NCBI RefSeq assembly: GCF_021018895.1
Contig: NC_079369.1
Span: forward strand, 6,980,694-7,044,693
Source of the DNA: Seriola aureovittata
Lineage: Eukaryota; Chordata; Actinopteri; Carangiformes; Carangidae
Direction: 5' to 3'
Length of the DNA stretch: 64,000 nucleotides
Position numbers and translations under genes: made by a program. Positions 26,817-38,893 of this stretch are shown here, one piece after another. Below the pieces are notes generated by a model that made no database searches, was not told the origin of the DNA, and saw only the letters and a list, made by a program, of their open reading frames with translations. The stretch's first letter is position 1. Every line of letters begins with the position of its first letter.

Positions 26817-27486
26817 AAGCAAAGAGAAAACACTCTCATGGACCGCGGTCATCCCTGAGCCTCGCTGCGTCCACTTGTATAAGTCGATTTCCTGTATTGG
26901 ACGCGGTCTGTCTTGTTATGTGTATATGACTCACAGATGTGACACGTGGACACACACCACAAAACACGCAATACCTAGAAAGTGGGCACCGGGATACAGG
27001 TCAGGTCAGGGGCTTAGAGCGGGAAGCAGAGGCTCATAGATGACTTCAGTGAATGCCCACGTGAATGTATTCTCTCCCCTCTTTAACTGTCCTCGCACCC
27101 TGCTCCCACCTGCTTGGCTCACAGTCACTTTCTCCTCCTTTCCTCCCCCCTCCTCCCTTCAATTTCAGTTGTGCTGCCAACTGCTCAGTCGCTCTGCTCA
27201 CACCACTGGCAGAGAGCGGACTCTAATCCTTCACGCGGCCCTCGAAACTCTTCCTGCTGGATCTTACAGCTTCTGAGAGCTTCCTGTGAGAGAGACAGGA
27301 AGGCTTTCAGACAGACAGATGGACGCATCGACAGAGAAAGTGACTGACTTGGCTTGTAGACCGACAGACAGGAATGGCAAATGTATACAGTACAAAGAAC
27401 ACAAAACCCCAGAAGCACAACAGCAATGCTAGAGAAAAAACATTTTGTGTTCACACTACCACTACTGCGTGTTTGTGAGTAAGTGA

Positions 27487-27489
<3 letters not shown>

Positions 27490-27532
<43 letters not shown>
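27490..27532 (+). repeat. (TG)n microsatellite
   Basis: A pure TG run of about 21 units following GAGTGAGTGAG. Confidence 0.95.
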
Positions 27533-27533
<1 letters not shown>

Positions 27534-27893
27534 CGGTCTGATCCCGTTATTTCTCTGAGGGCGATCTTAGAGCGTGAGCATGAAGCACAGAGACCATCTA
27601 ATGCAATAAGTCAATAATACATCCCATCATTGCACACACACACACACACACACAGAGCACAAAACAGCCTTCCAGGGGTAACGATGAGCCTTCTTTTCGA
27701 AGCAGCTCATGTCTCTAGATTCTCCTTTATACGTCCCGATCTACAGCAGGGTAAAGGTCGCGCTCTCGTCTCATTTGTCTTAGGAGGTGAAAATCACACG
27801 TGTGGGATATTCAAACAGAAGCAGGAGAGGTGAAAAGTCAAAAACGCAACAACTGTTTATGCATCACTTTCAGCGTGACCCCACTTTGAGACC

Positions 27894-27928
<35 letters not shown>

Positions 27929-28763
27929 GATACACGCTTTCTAGCATAAAAGCTATTCTGTAAATGACATTGTGAGGGAGCAGAGGAGAGTGTGGCTGTC
28001 AGCAGGATTCCCTCTGCTTGCTTGCCCTTGAATGGCGTTAAGAGGAGCCTGAGAGGAGAGGAGATGATTGTACCATGAAGGACAACACCGTCATTAAACG
28101 ACCATGCTAGAGTAGAAAGGATAATTGTCAGACTTAACGGGAATTTCTGGTATCTTTCACTGGTCTTGCTAACTATGCAGTCGCCACCTCCGTGTAAGAG
28201 ATCCAGAATGTTTGACTCCTGCAAAGAAGACGTTAATCAGGGCAAGCAGTGGACAGCCCCCCCCCAAAGCACTTTACAAATAAAGTTACTGTAATTTTTT
28301 CTCAACGCTGGCCGTCTAACAAAAGAAAAAGTGTTCAGTGTTAACGAGGAGCTTTGAAAGCATGACCTTTCCAGGAAAAAGTAAATACTGAGTGGACTGT
28401 AAAATGTGAAACAAGCCAGTCAGTAAGTAACAGTACTGTAAAGGAGAAAACAATCATTGTCAGTCTCGCTGTCCATCCGAGAAAAGTCAATATAGTATGA
28501 TTCAAACTGGAAGTGAAGGCAGCATTTGTATATTTCTGTATGTATAAGCTAAAAGAAACTCTTCAAATGAGCCAGAACTAGTTGTAGTTCTTGTGGTTTT
28601 AATTAAGGAAGTGTGAGGTGTGAAAAGTGACAAACAAGCGCCTTTTCCAACATGCCGTGATTGTAACTAGCAGAGTGAGACGCAGAGGTCAGAGGTCACG
28701 AGAAGGATAGAGACAGATGTTTCATAATTATATGAACGTGACACACTTTCTATACAGTAGAAA

Positions 28764-28817
<54 letters not shown>

Positions 28818-28877
28818 ACCACCACGCTCAGCAGCAACGCACCTGAGGGTCTCTGACCTATATTACATGGGGTCTAT

Positions 28878-28920
<43 letters not shown>
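28764..28920 (+). repeat. Two (CA)n arrays 65 bp apart
   Basis: CA runs at about 28764-28812 and 28878-28920, with unique sequence between them. Confidence 0.95.
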
Positions 28921-30483
28921 ACAGTCTGTTAATGATCACTGGGCTATAATCTTGGTTGTCTGACTTACCGTAGCTCTCCTGTTTCTAGTCTCTCATCTTT
29001 GGCTTTACACACTCCTACACACAAACACACACACATACACACACACTGAACACACTCAGACTATTATTGTATGAATCTACACAGAATTTGCTTCTGTATG
29101 ACTTAGCGGTTCTGGCTATTTAAAAACTGCAGTAACTTATATTAAGTACCATTTTATCTTTTACTATTATTAAAATGATAGACTGATGTTTAACCAACGA
29201 CTGTGGTTTCTTTCTTTTTTTATAAGTGTGTTTCCTCTGGGTCTTTTCTGTGTCCTACAGTGATGTGAAAAAGTACACCTACTATGTCAGCACAATGTGT
29301 GGATGGAGGGACGGAGGGAAGGAGGGCAGAGAGGTGATTGATTTAGCCTCTGCACCAACGCCCTGGCACTCGAGATGGGATGGATGGAGGGGTGGGAGAG
29401 GAAGAGAAAAGAGGTGCATAATGCTGCACCTGCAACCTAACGCAAACCTTGTCACCCCTGAACTACAATTCTTCCCTTTTTCATGTCTTTCTTTATCTTT
29501 CAACCTCTCTAATTCCCTTTGTCAAAATTTTCAGCCTCCTCCATGCCTCCAGTATTTCTTCTCTCTCCTGTTTTCTCTCATTTTATTTTCTTCCTCTCTC
29601 TCCTCATTTGTCTTATCTTTTGCTCTCCTTTGCTTTACCTCCCTCTTTTATCTCCTCTCGTCTTTTTTGGCAGGAACAGCGGTTTTATTATCCAACTTCA
29701 CCTCTGCCAGGATGGGTCAGATACTGCAGTGGAGCCGTCTTCGCTTGGCACTTAATGTAGAGAGGGAGAGGGAAAAAAAATAATAAAAACACAGCTAGAG
29801 GGAGGTAGAGAGAGTGACACGCAGGAGGAGAGTGTATCCATATACTGCATATTCTGTAGGTGAGAGGGTTCAGCCTGGCAGCCCAGCTAATGGTGTAAAA
29901 TGTGTGTGTTTTTGCACGTGTTTGTTCAAGTGAACAAAGTGTGTGTGTGTGTGTGTGTGCAGTGTGTGCTGCAGCTCCTCGTGGTAAGTGGTGCGTCACT
30001 GTGGCTGTGGGCTTCCGAAGGAGGGATGGTAGACCAGACATGGCACGCCGATGCCAGAATGCCAGGCCCGGTCTCCGCTGCCAGCTCCGAGGAGCCTCAA
30101 TCGATCCTGACAGCTCAGTGTGTCACCAGGTCACACTCACACACTGAGGCAGAAAAACGAGGACCAGGAAGCGTTTCAATCGGCCAACATTTTCCACTCT
30201 CCTTCTACCATTTCTATCAAGAATTAGAATATAGTAAGAATGCAAACAGATACATGGAGTGTGGCCACGAGCAAATCCCCATGTGCGCTCTAGAGCCTTA
30301 TCGAGGCTTTATTTTGTATCTTCAACTGCAGCTACCAAACTCATGGCTTCCCATTCAGGCAGAAAATTGACTGAGAGTGTGACTGTCGGTCTCGGTTTGT
30401 TTAGAATTTCCTTTGATGCAGGTCGTCCATCCATTTCAGGCGGAATTGAGCAGCATTAGCAGCAACAAAAGATTACTCCACAA

Positions 30484-30634
30484 TTCCAGTGGCTGGTCCA
30501 GACCCAGAACACGCTGGAGAGATTATATATCTATAACGGCCTCAGGGTCTCCCAGGAGGAGCTGGAAAACGTGGCTAGGGTGAGTGATGTAACTAGACCT
30601 TAGATAAGCAGCAGAAAATTGATGGATGGATGGA
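30484..30634 (+). mobile_element. 3' tail of a Rex3/RTE-type LINE
   Basis: CCAGACCCAGAACACGCTGG, AGAGATTATATATCT and CAGGAGGAGCTGGAAAACGT match, from memory, the end of the reverse-transcriptase frame of fish RTE/Rex3 LINEs (GRPRTRWRDYI ... PPEELE...VA). The remnant ends ATAAGCAGCAGAAAATTGAT and (GGAT)n. Rex3 elements are known to end in GATG-type tandem repeats. The copy is 5'-truncated and has decayed frames. Confidence 0.75.
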
Positions 30635-31430
30635 ATTTTCTTGTTAAAGCTTTCCTATTTTGCATCTAAAGTAAATAATAAACTGTATATTATTTTGAGT
30701 CAACATTCTTCTAAATGTAACTTATTATTTCTACTTGAATATCTTTACATGTTTAAAAAGATATTCCAACTATTTAGTATTGCACCTCCATAAAGTTTTG
30801 AAACTCGCAAGAAATGTTAATTCGTTGAATAAGAAGCAGCAGGTGAGATATTCAGACTTTTCCTCTGTGTTGGTGACTTCACACGAACACTTGGTGATTC
30901 GATAACATTCTTTATTAAATCCTCCTTGCCTGTAAGTGCCCATGTCGTACAAAAACCCTGGTCCAGTTTTGTGACTCTGAGTTTCCTTTAACAAATAAGA
31001 CCAAGTCTGATTATATTATCATGTGATATTCCAGGACTGAACCTTTAAACTTGGAGAGGAAATGTTTTGGTCAAACAGAGGGACGGGGAGAGGAGGGTGA
31101 GAGGAAACAGAGACATCACATCACATCACACTGAAACAGAAAGTGTGCCACAGTGAATGCAATCCTCCATTCAAGACTCATATCTGACACACCATGGGAA
31201 CATTTTCCAGATCTGATTCTCTAACCCACACCCAAAGATGTTCATGTTCCCTTTCCCTTTACATTCAGCAGGTTGTCAAACGGGGAGCATGGATCTGTGC
31301 TGAGCGGCATGAGAAGGTGAACCAGCCTCTGTGCCTCAGATTAAACCTCAGAATAGCAGCTCAGTGATCCTGTAATAGAGCTCGTCTTCCTCTGAGACTA
31401 ACAGCTCATTACCACAGGACTGCCCCCAAG

Positions 31431-31486
31431 GACCCCCCCTCCCCCCTCCACCCTCCACCCACTCACCACCTCCACCCCCCCCAATC
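31431..31486 (+). repeat. C-rich low-complexity stretch
   Basis: Runs of C6-C8 separated by T, TCCA and ACTCACCACCTCCA. The minus strand fits a G-quadruplex pattern of four or more G-tracts with short loops. Confidence 0.85.
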
Positions 31487-31707
31487 ACCATCACATCACC
31501 CCTCTCAACAGGACCTCACCCCTGAGATGGAGCCCCCACATGGTGACGCATATCTACATAAATGCTCCCCTCCCTCCCCTCTTAATCTGCTAATCTTAGT
31601 AATGTAACTCCCATTACTCCTACTTTTGCATTTTACCTTCCTCTCCAGCATCATGGCTGTCACCGTTATGTCAGACATATGACCCGTGTTTCTTCCGACA
31701 GAGCCCC

Positions 31708-31853
<146 letters not shown>

Positions 31854-32005
31854 CCTTCTGATGCCTCTGTTCCCCTCTGTCCCCTTGCAGGGTGGCTCTT
31901 GTCGACACCTTTCCTGATTTGGACATTTTTGATGAGAATTTCCCACCTCAATCTCTTCTGTTTCCCTACTTAACCCTCCCATGGGCTTCCTAGATCTGCT
32001 CTGAC

Positions 32006-32006
32006 T

Positions 32007-32051
<45 letters not shown>
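32006..32051 (+). repeat. (CA)n microsatellite
   Basis: A pure CA run of about 23 units. Confidence 0.95.
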
Positions 32052-32053
<2 letters not shown>

Positions 32054-34175
32054 CCACAGACACACACATACGCAAAAATGACTGGATCATGCTCGTTGTG
32101 TTGCACACACCAGCACATGAGCGTGCACGCTCACACGCTCGCTTCACTGTAGCCTTAATGAGGTCTCATCATGTCTTTTACTCTCTCCCTCCCAAACCCT
32201 CCTCCTCCTCGTCTCTCTGCTTTCTCTTTTTCTCTTAGTCAAGTGTCATAATTTTCATTCTGGCGCTCTACTGAGATGCCAAATTAAAACATTAGCTTCA
32301 GACAAGTAATTGAACTCCTTTTGGAATTTGGATCAACATAATAAACTATTTTCTGAGTCTTGTTTTGACAGTCACAAAGACTCTCCAAAGACATACACAA
32401 ACATCCTCTGTGAAGTCGTCACTAAATAGGTTTCTCTATGAATACAAAGTGTATTATTCTCAGTCTATTGCACCAGCGTGCGTGTAATGGTGTGAGAAAG
32501 TTAGGCGGAGTGTCTGAGTTGTTTGTTGCATGTGTGTGGATGGATCCGGGAGAAGTCCTGAGTACGCACATGAATTAAATACAGGATCTCATCATGAAGG
32601 GAGAGGGCCTGGGTGTGGAAGAGAAATGAGTGCCTCTCCATGAAAAGCAGAATCCTGGTATCATCATTTCAGCAGCTGTGTCCAAGTGTGGACATTAGTA
32701 CATCCACTCTGTGAGCTGAGGGTTTGGGAACTGAGTGTTAAACTTATGATGAAATGAATAAGAGTGATCATAGAAAATCTTCCAATTTCCACTGTCCCAA
32801 AAAGGTTCACACATGTGGAGTATTTGCACATGTACGCATGCCTTGTCACATTTGTTTTTATAACCCTCAACTTTTATGTGAGAAGAGGCATAAGCAACTT
32901 TAAAGCCCTGTTTTGTGTACTTCAGCTGTTATAAAGAGGCCTCTGGTTATCAAGGAGAAGGTTCAGACATGGAGCAGAAGGCCTGCACATGGAGGATAGT
33001 TTGAACATGAAGTAGAGGACTGGGATGGGATGGAGAAGGCCTTATATTGTTGCAGAAGGTCTCATGATTGAAATGATCCCTCTGCATGACAAGGCACATC
33101 CTCCGAAGGTCACCTATTCAGCCTCAGGGAAATGTAAAGCATTTACGCTTACCTCACATTTTTTGACAAAACACAAATAAAGGAGAGATTCTCAAATGCC
33201 CTTTTCTCAGAAACTGCTGGCTCAGCACTTTACGAGGCTGGTTATAGTAGCTGTGTTTGTGTGATGGATGGCCTCTTGATCCTATTCCAGGTTTAGGTTT
33301 AGTCTGACTCCTCTCTGGAGACACTGAATATAGCCGAGAAGAAACCCACTCAGATGAAACTCTCACAGCCGCAGAGGTCCTGCACAAAGTCGAGCAGTTA
33401 CAGCTGACTTTTTAGAAATGGACGACATGATGGTTTGAAAACAAGATCCTGTTGCTTCTGTCAGAACATTTGAATAATCTGTGCAACACCTCCTATGTAA
33501 AATATCCTCTTTCACCAGCAGTTTAGTCTCAGGAGAATACCGATATAAACTCAATAATTCACAGAACTCTGCAACTCCAGCACATTTTCCTCTTCTGTCC
33601 AAATCTGTGGTGGACTGATGCTTTTGGTGGTGATCTTTATTGCTTCCCTAGAGATCACAAAGTGCAGATCTGCCTAGCAACCCCTTTACTTGCCTATCTA
33701 TAACAATCTCCCTGAAGAGATTTACTCACACGTCCACCCCAGCAGGATGACATAAACCCTTTTCTATGACTTAAAATCACCCAAGAAGCTGCTATTTCAC
33801 TGTTTAGCTCATGTTATGGGACAAAATCAGTAAAAGGTAGCAACCACGCATGGCACACATCAGCAGCGTAAGCAGGTTCTGATGAACTTTCCCTCATGAA
33901 CTTATGAAACGAAAGAGGGCAAAGACAGAAAAGGAGAGAGAGCTTGTGAAAAGCAGGGTCGGACGGTCGGATATCCTGCTGGAGGCTGCAGCTAAAAACT
34001 GCCATTTTTGGATCAATACATGAGAGAGCAGGATAAAAGATGGGAAGAAAGGGAGAGGAGAATAAGCGATACAATTCTGTGTCTCCTCTCCTCCACATGG
34101 GCCCCCCCTCTTTTCACCAAGATGCTTTGCTATCGATCTGACATAACAACTCTGTGTGTGCATGTATGTGTATGT

Positions 34176-34177
<2 letters not shown>

Positions 34178-34228
<51 letters not shown>

Positions 34229-34278
34229 AGGAGGAGCAGATGCTTGTAGCTCTCGACAAGATTGACTCAGCCCAAACC

Positions 34279-34322
<44 letters not shown>
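34178..34322 (+). repeat. Two (TG)n arrays
   Basis: TG runs at about 34178-34227 and 34279-34322, separated by 51 bp; the second ends in CGGGGGGGGG. Confidence 0.95.
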
Positions 34323-34328
<6 letters not shown>

Positions 34329-35284
34329 GGGGGTTAGCTACATGAGTGTTAATGAAAACCTTCTCAGCCTTGTTTGCAGAGAAAAACTTTTTGGCGTTTC
34401 AGACTTCTGACAGCAGGTGCTCTTCAGGAAGCTCGTTTTACTCTAAGAAGTTATTTTTGCTCGACGCTGTGATTACGCTGACACTTTCCGGCAAATGGAA
34501 CAACTACATACGCTTTCCTAAAAAACATTAAAAGCATACATTACCGATTGTTGATGGAAGAATATGTAAAACACTTTATGCTATCTTTCATCTGTCTTCT
34601 TCAGCTGGTGTGAATACATAGTGCCTCTGTTAGAGGAACCATCTGAGGTCCCTTACAAGGTGGGATACTAAGCTGGAGGAAAAAAAAAAAACCTCAGTCA
34701 TTTATCTTAAGTCATTCTACGAGCATGGCTTGTTGGCCTTTTAGAAAACGGAGATGAGTTCTTTTCCTTCGCTCCAAATGATAAGAGAGAGATAAATTAT
34801 GACTGTAGGGAAAAGTGCTAATGGATTTAGCACAGCGAGTGCCATCGCAGGGGAGAGCATTTACATGCTGGAGTGAATCGGAGTGGAGTGAATGTAAGTA
34901 GCACCTAGTCATATATCCTCCACGTACCAACCTCTTTTGTTTTGTTTTATGCTTTAATCATGTCATTTTGTGTTGTCATGTGTGTGTGTTGTTGTGTCAT
35001 GGTGCATCTCCATTCTTCAAGAGCATATCCTGTAAAAAGCATACACTTACATTAAAGAATAAATCAATGTATGTTTAAAATTAGGCCCATATGACCGTCT
35101 GAACTTGTCTGAACTTTTAAACAAGACTTAGAGGCTCTCTAGGCTGAGGTTAGCCCCTCTGCTAACCCTGTAATCAGATCAGATAAACAGCTTAAATTAG
35201 CCTAAATTCTTGTGTCATGTATTTGTAGCAGTTCCTTATCAAGTCAAACCATATACAAACAGTGTATTTAATTATGAATGGATT

Positions 35285-35480
35285 GTTTTAGTGTTTAGTT
35301 TAGCATGTTAGCATGCATACCACGAACAGCCACTGGTCTGTATTGTCATTAGTTTTTCAGGTATTTGACAAAGAATTAGACAAAATGAAGAATGAATGAA
35401 TAAGTCAGTCCGGACCAAAGTGAAGTTCTGACCAACAGACAGGCCGACATTGCCATCCCTACAGTCATGACGTTAGCAGA
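35285..35480 (+). repeat. Internally deleted percomorph repeat (same family as 57822-58455)
   Basis: GTTAGCATGCATACC, CATTAGTTTTTCAGGTATTT, then CAGTCCGGACCAAAGTGAAG, ACAGACAGGCCGACATTGCC and ATCCCTACAGTCATGACGTT. The same motif order is present in inverse orientation at 57822-58455, where the middle part is retained. Confidence 0.65.
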
Positions 35481-35936
35481 AATTGGCTAATTAAATATCT
35501 CTCCCAAAGACAGAGAAAAAAGAATAAAAATAGTGGAAATAAAATAACTCTGGAGTTACTAAATGACCAACTAAACCACTCATAGGCTAACATTAGCTTT
35601 GATTCCATACTGACTATGTCTCTGTGTCTCTTTAAAGCTGATATGCTGTTACTATCATATCAAAGCCATCTGTACTTTAAATGCTCACACTGGTAACTAT
35701 TGTAAGGCCCGCCAGCTAAATGTAGGAGTTGGGCCGCTTGGTTCCTCTGTGTTGTGTCAGATTCAAGTGCTCTCAGAAGTTCTCTCCAGCTGCGTTCAGC
35801 ACCGGCATCCTATTTATAAAACAGTGCATTGAGGCGTGGGCGAGGGCATTATGTTGTATCAATATGTCAGATGGCATAAACCATGGCAATGTGTCACTCA
35901 AGTAAATGAGTAGAAGGGAGATGTCTGTGTGCGTAG

Positions 35937-36037
<101 letters not shown>

Positions 36038-38849
36038 GTGGCCTGGCCTATAATCGTCCCTATTTAAAATGCTAATTTCCTCTCTCCCGCAGGTGCCTAA
36101 CTGTGTTTGAAACTAAATTGCTCGTCATAGCAGGTCAATCTGAGCCTAATGAATTCAGCTGTTCTCCCATTACACTTATCGATGCTGAATGGTGGACGAC
36201 AGGTGCACTGAGCACTGAGGGTTTGAAAGCAAAGCCTGCAGCCTCTTCTTGCTTTCTCAGATGGATTTCCACATACGCCTGTGAATATTTTAGTGTTTGG
36301 CTTGGATGAGGCTTTGACCTTTGACCATCTCCATTACGCAGGATGTTTTACTCAGGGACGCTCACTTGCTCACTGACACTAAACTACCAATCAGATTAAA
36401 TCCCCAGTCACCACACCAGCCCATTCCTGACTTTAAGGTCAAACACTGAACAGGAGGAGCACTTGCTTTATTCAAAGCGGATTTATTACATAGTTTACTC
36501 TGTGCATGTGCATGAAATACGGACTTAATAAAAGCAGATAACAGCCACTACAATGTAGAGGCAATGTAGCTCTAAGGATGGAGATCATTTATATAAAAAT
36601 GCATCAACATGCACAGAGGTACATATACAAATATACAAACTGAGTGTATTTAGTGTTTTCTAAGCCTGCAGCACACTGCAGTAATGCTATGGTCAGGATG
36701 CAAAACACAGGATGTATGATAGTGTGGGTGGATGGTAGACACACACATACCACATAATGCTTAAAGCCTGTAAGTATTTCTCAACCCAAGATCTTTGGTT
36801 TATGACCAGCTGTGCAGACAAGGGTGAGCTGTTTTAAAAACAGTCTGTGCTCAGATCAGCACAGTACAATTTAACTCAAGTAATGCGAGAGGGAAAAGTG
36901 TACTAAGTCTACTAACTTCACCGTCAAACAACAAGAACAATGTCCTCGCTTCCTATCCAAACTGTGCTATCACTCTGTCTTGAAGCCCACAAACACTCGC
37001 ACAAAGAGCCAAAGACCCCACAGAGAGTAATCACAGGTAATGATAACCAAGCGAGAGCATAATTTTCCTCCATAGCACAGCAACACGACACAACAAACCA
37101 GCCTCTCTGGGGCTGCAGAGCCATGTGAGGAGGAGAAGTAAAAGGAAACAGCAAGGGAGGGAAGTAAGAGGCCGCAGGAGGACATCGGGCAGAAAAACGT
37201 CAGTAAGTGACCAAATATTCTCCACAGCTTTCTCTGCTGCTTCGCCTGAGGGATCACCCACAGGTGCAGGAACAGAAAACAGGAGAAAAAAGAAAGAGAA
37301 ACACGACGAGAGAAAAACAGAGAAGGATGACGTAAACGTTGCTCCTCACAGTTTCTTGTGGGCAGGGCTTACTGTGGCTCTGGATCTCATACAAGAGGCA
37401 GATTTAGAGTTCATCGACAGCTGTGATGTAATACTTAATGCATGGCTATAAATTAGCTCATACGGTATTACCATGTGAGCCTGAACCACAGCAGCACACC
37501 AGGCATGCAAGGGATGGTGGGCTGGAGCTAACTGTAATCATTCAGTAAGAAGCAGAACAGAGCAGGAAAGCCCCTCCTCTCTGTAGTCACTTTACAGTAA
37601 GTGCTCTGTGTTATTTTCCTTCCTATAAACAAACAGTCAATCAACACCCTAATTCAGTTTATTAGCATGTCAGGCTTCACTAGACCTTTTTCATGTGTGA
37701 ATGTATATGTGGTTTTGGTGCAGTATTCCCCACATATCTACAAAACTGGGGGTTCTTTTCCTATTTCTGTGATGTTTGTAGTTTGAAGGTGGGTTACAGG
37801 AACATTGCTCAGCTGAGCTCAGTTATTGGATGTCAAGTGGGATCAAGTAGCATCTCTTCTCAAAAATGAGGAAACATTTTCAAAGATTGATTTACTGATG
37901 TAACTAAACTGCTTTGCTCATTTATAAAGTTGCTAGACGCACTAACAAAGATTATATCAAAAACCGGGTTGGGTGCATGCACACTCTCACAGATCTAAGT
38001 GAATAGAAATGTATATGTCAGAGAATAAAATCTAATTATGCTGCAACTATGTTCTTGTTATAAGACATTGTAAACGATAGTGAGTCTGAAGTGTTGAACC
38101 TCCATTCATGTCGTACCCCTTGGAAATAAACTGTTAAAGTGTGTGTCTCTATCGTAGATGTGTGAGGCTGCGATTCTCCTCTCCATTTCAAAGGGTTAAA
38201 TATATCACGTTCTCAGGGGAATGAAGCTAATCTAAAACAGTGGATTATGTAAAGGGAACCTTAGCTTGGGCTAATCCTTCTCTCCTGTCTGACTGCCTCA
38301 CCGCTCTTTGATGTGGGTTTTTACAGTGGAGACGATGTGGTGTCAGGTAGATGTTGTTATGTTGTTGTTCCCCTTGAGAGAAACAGGAATAATGCTGTTG
38401 TAACATCTCTGTCCAGATATCCTGCTTTAAGTATACCAGAGAGTAAAATTATACACACATGTGGACATCCCAATAGCTGCGAGGTTGCTTACAGCATTTT
38501 CCACTACATGAATGCCCATGATCACTTGCTCTGTTATTGCCCTACTTGTTAATCATGGGAGTGAGAGTCTTCTGTTTGCATGCAAACTCAGTGATGGTTC
38601 ATGGCTGAACTCATGTGTTTTTGTCTGACGGACTACTTCAGATGTGTATGTTGGTATATTCACTGCATGTTTGAGCCTGTAGCACATACGTGATACTTCT
38701 GGTTTTGTCATTTTTGAACAGATTCCGTGTTTTTCTTTTCATTTCACACGTGTCAAGTGTTTCTGTGTATGAAGAAAGAGGGATTTCTCGTTTAATCGCC
38801 TGGTAAGTCTGATAATGAGATAATTGGACAGCCCGCTTCTTGCCCACCC

Positions 38850-38893
38850 CTCCCTTTCTCTCTCTCTCTCTCTGTCTGTCTCTCTCTCTCTCT
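38850..38893 (+). repeat. (CT)n tract
   Basis: CTCTCT with TCTGTCTGTCT in the middle. Confidence 0.9.

Noticed and set aside
28764..28920. Regularly spaced repeats considered as a CRISPR array
   Set aside because: The repeats are simple CA arrays in a vertebrate genome with no unique spacers of equal length.
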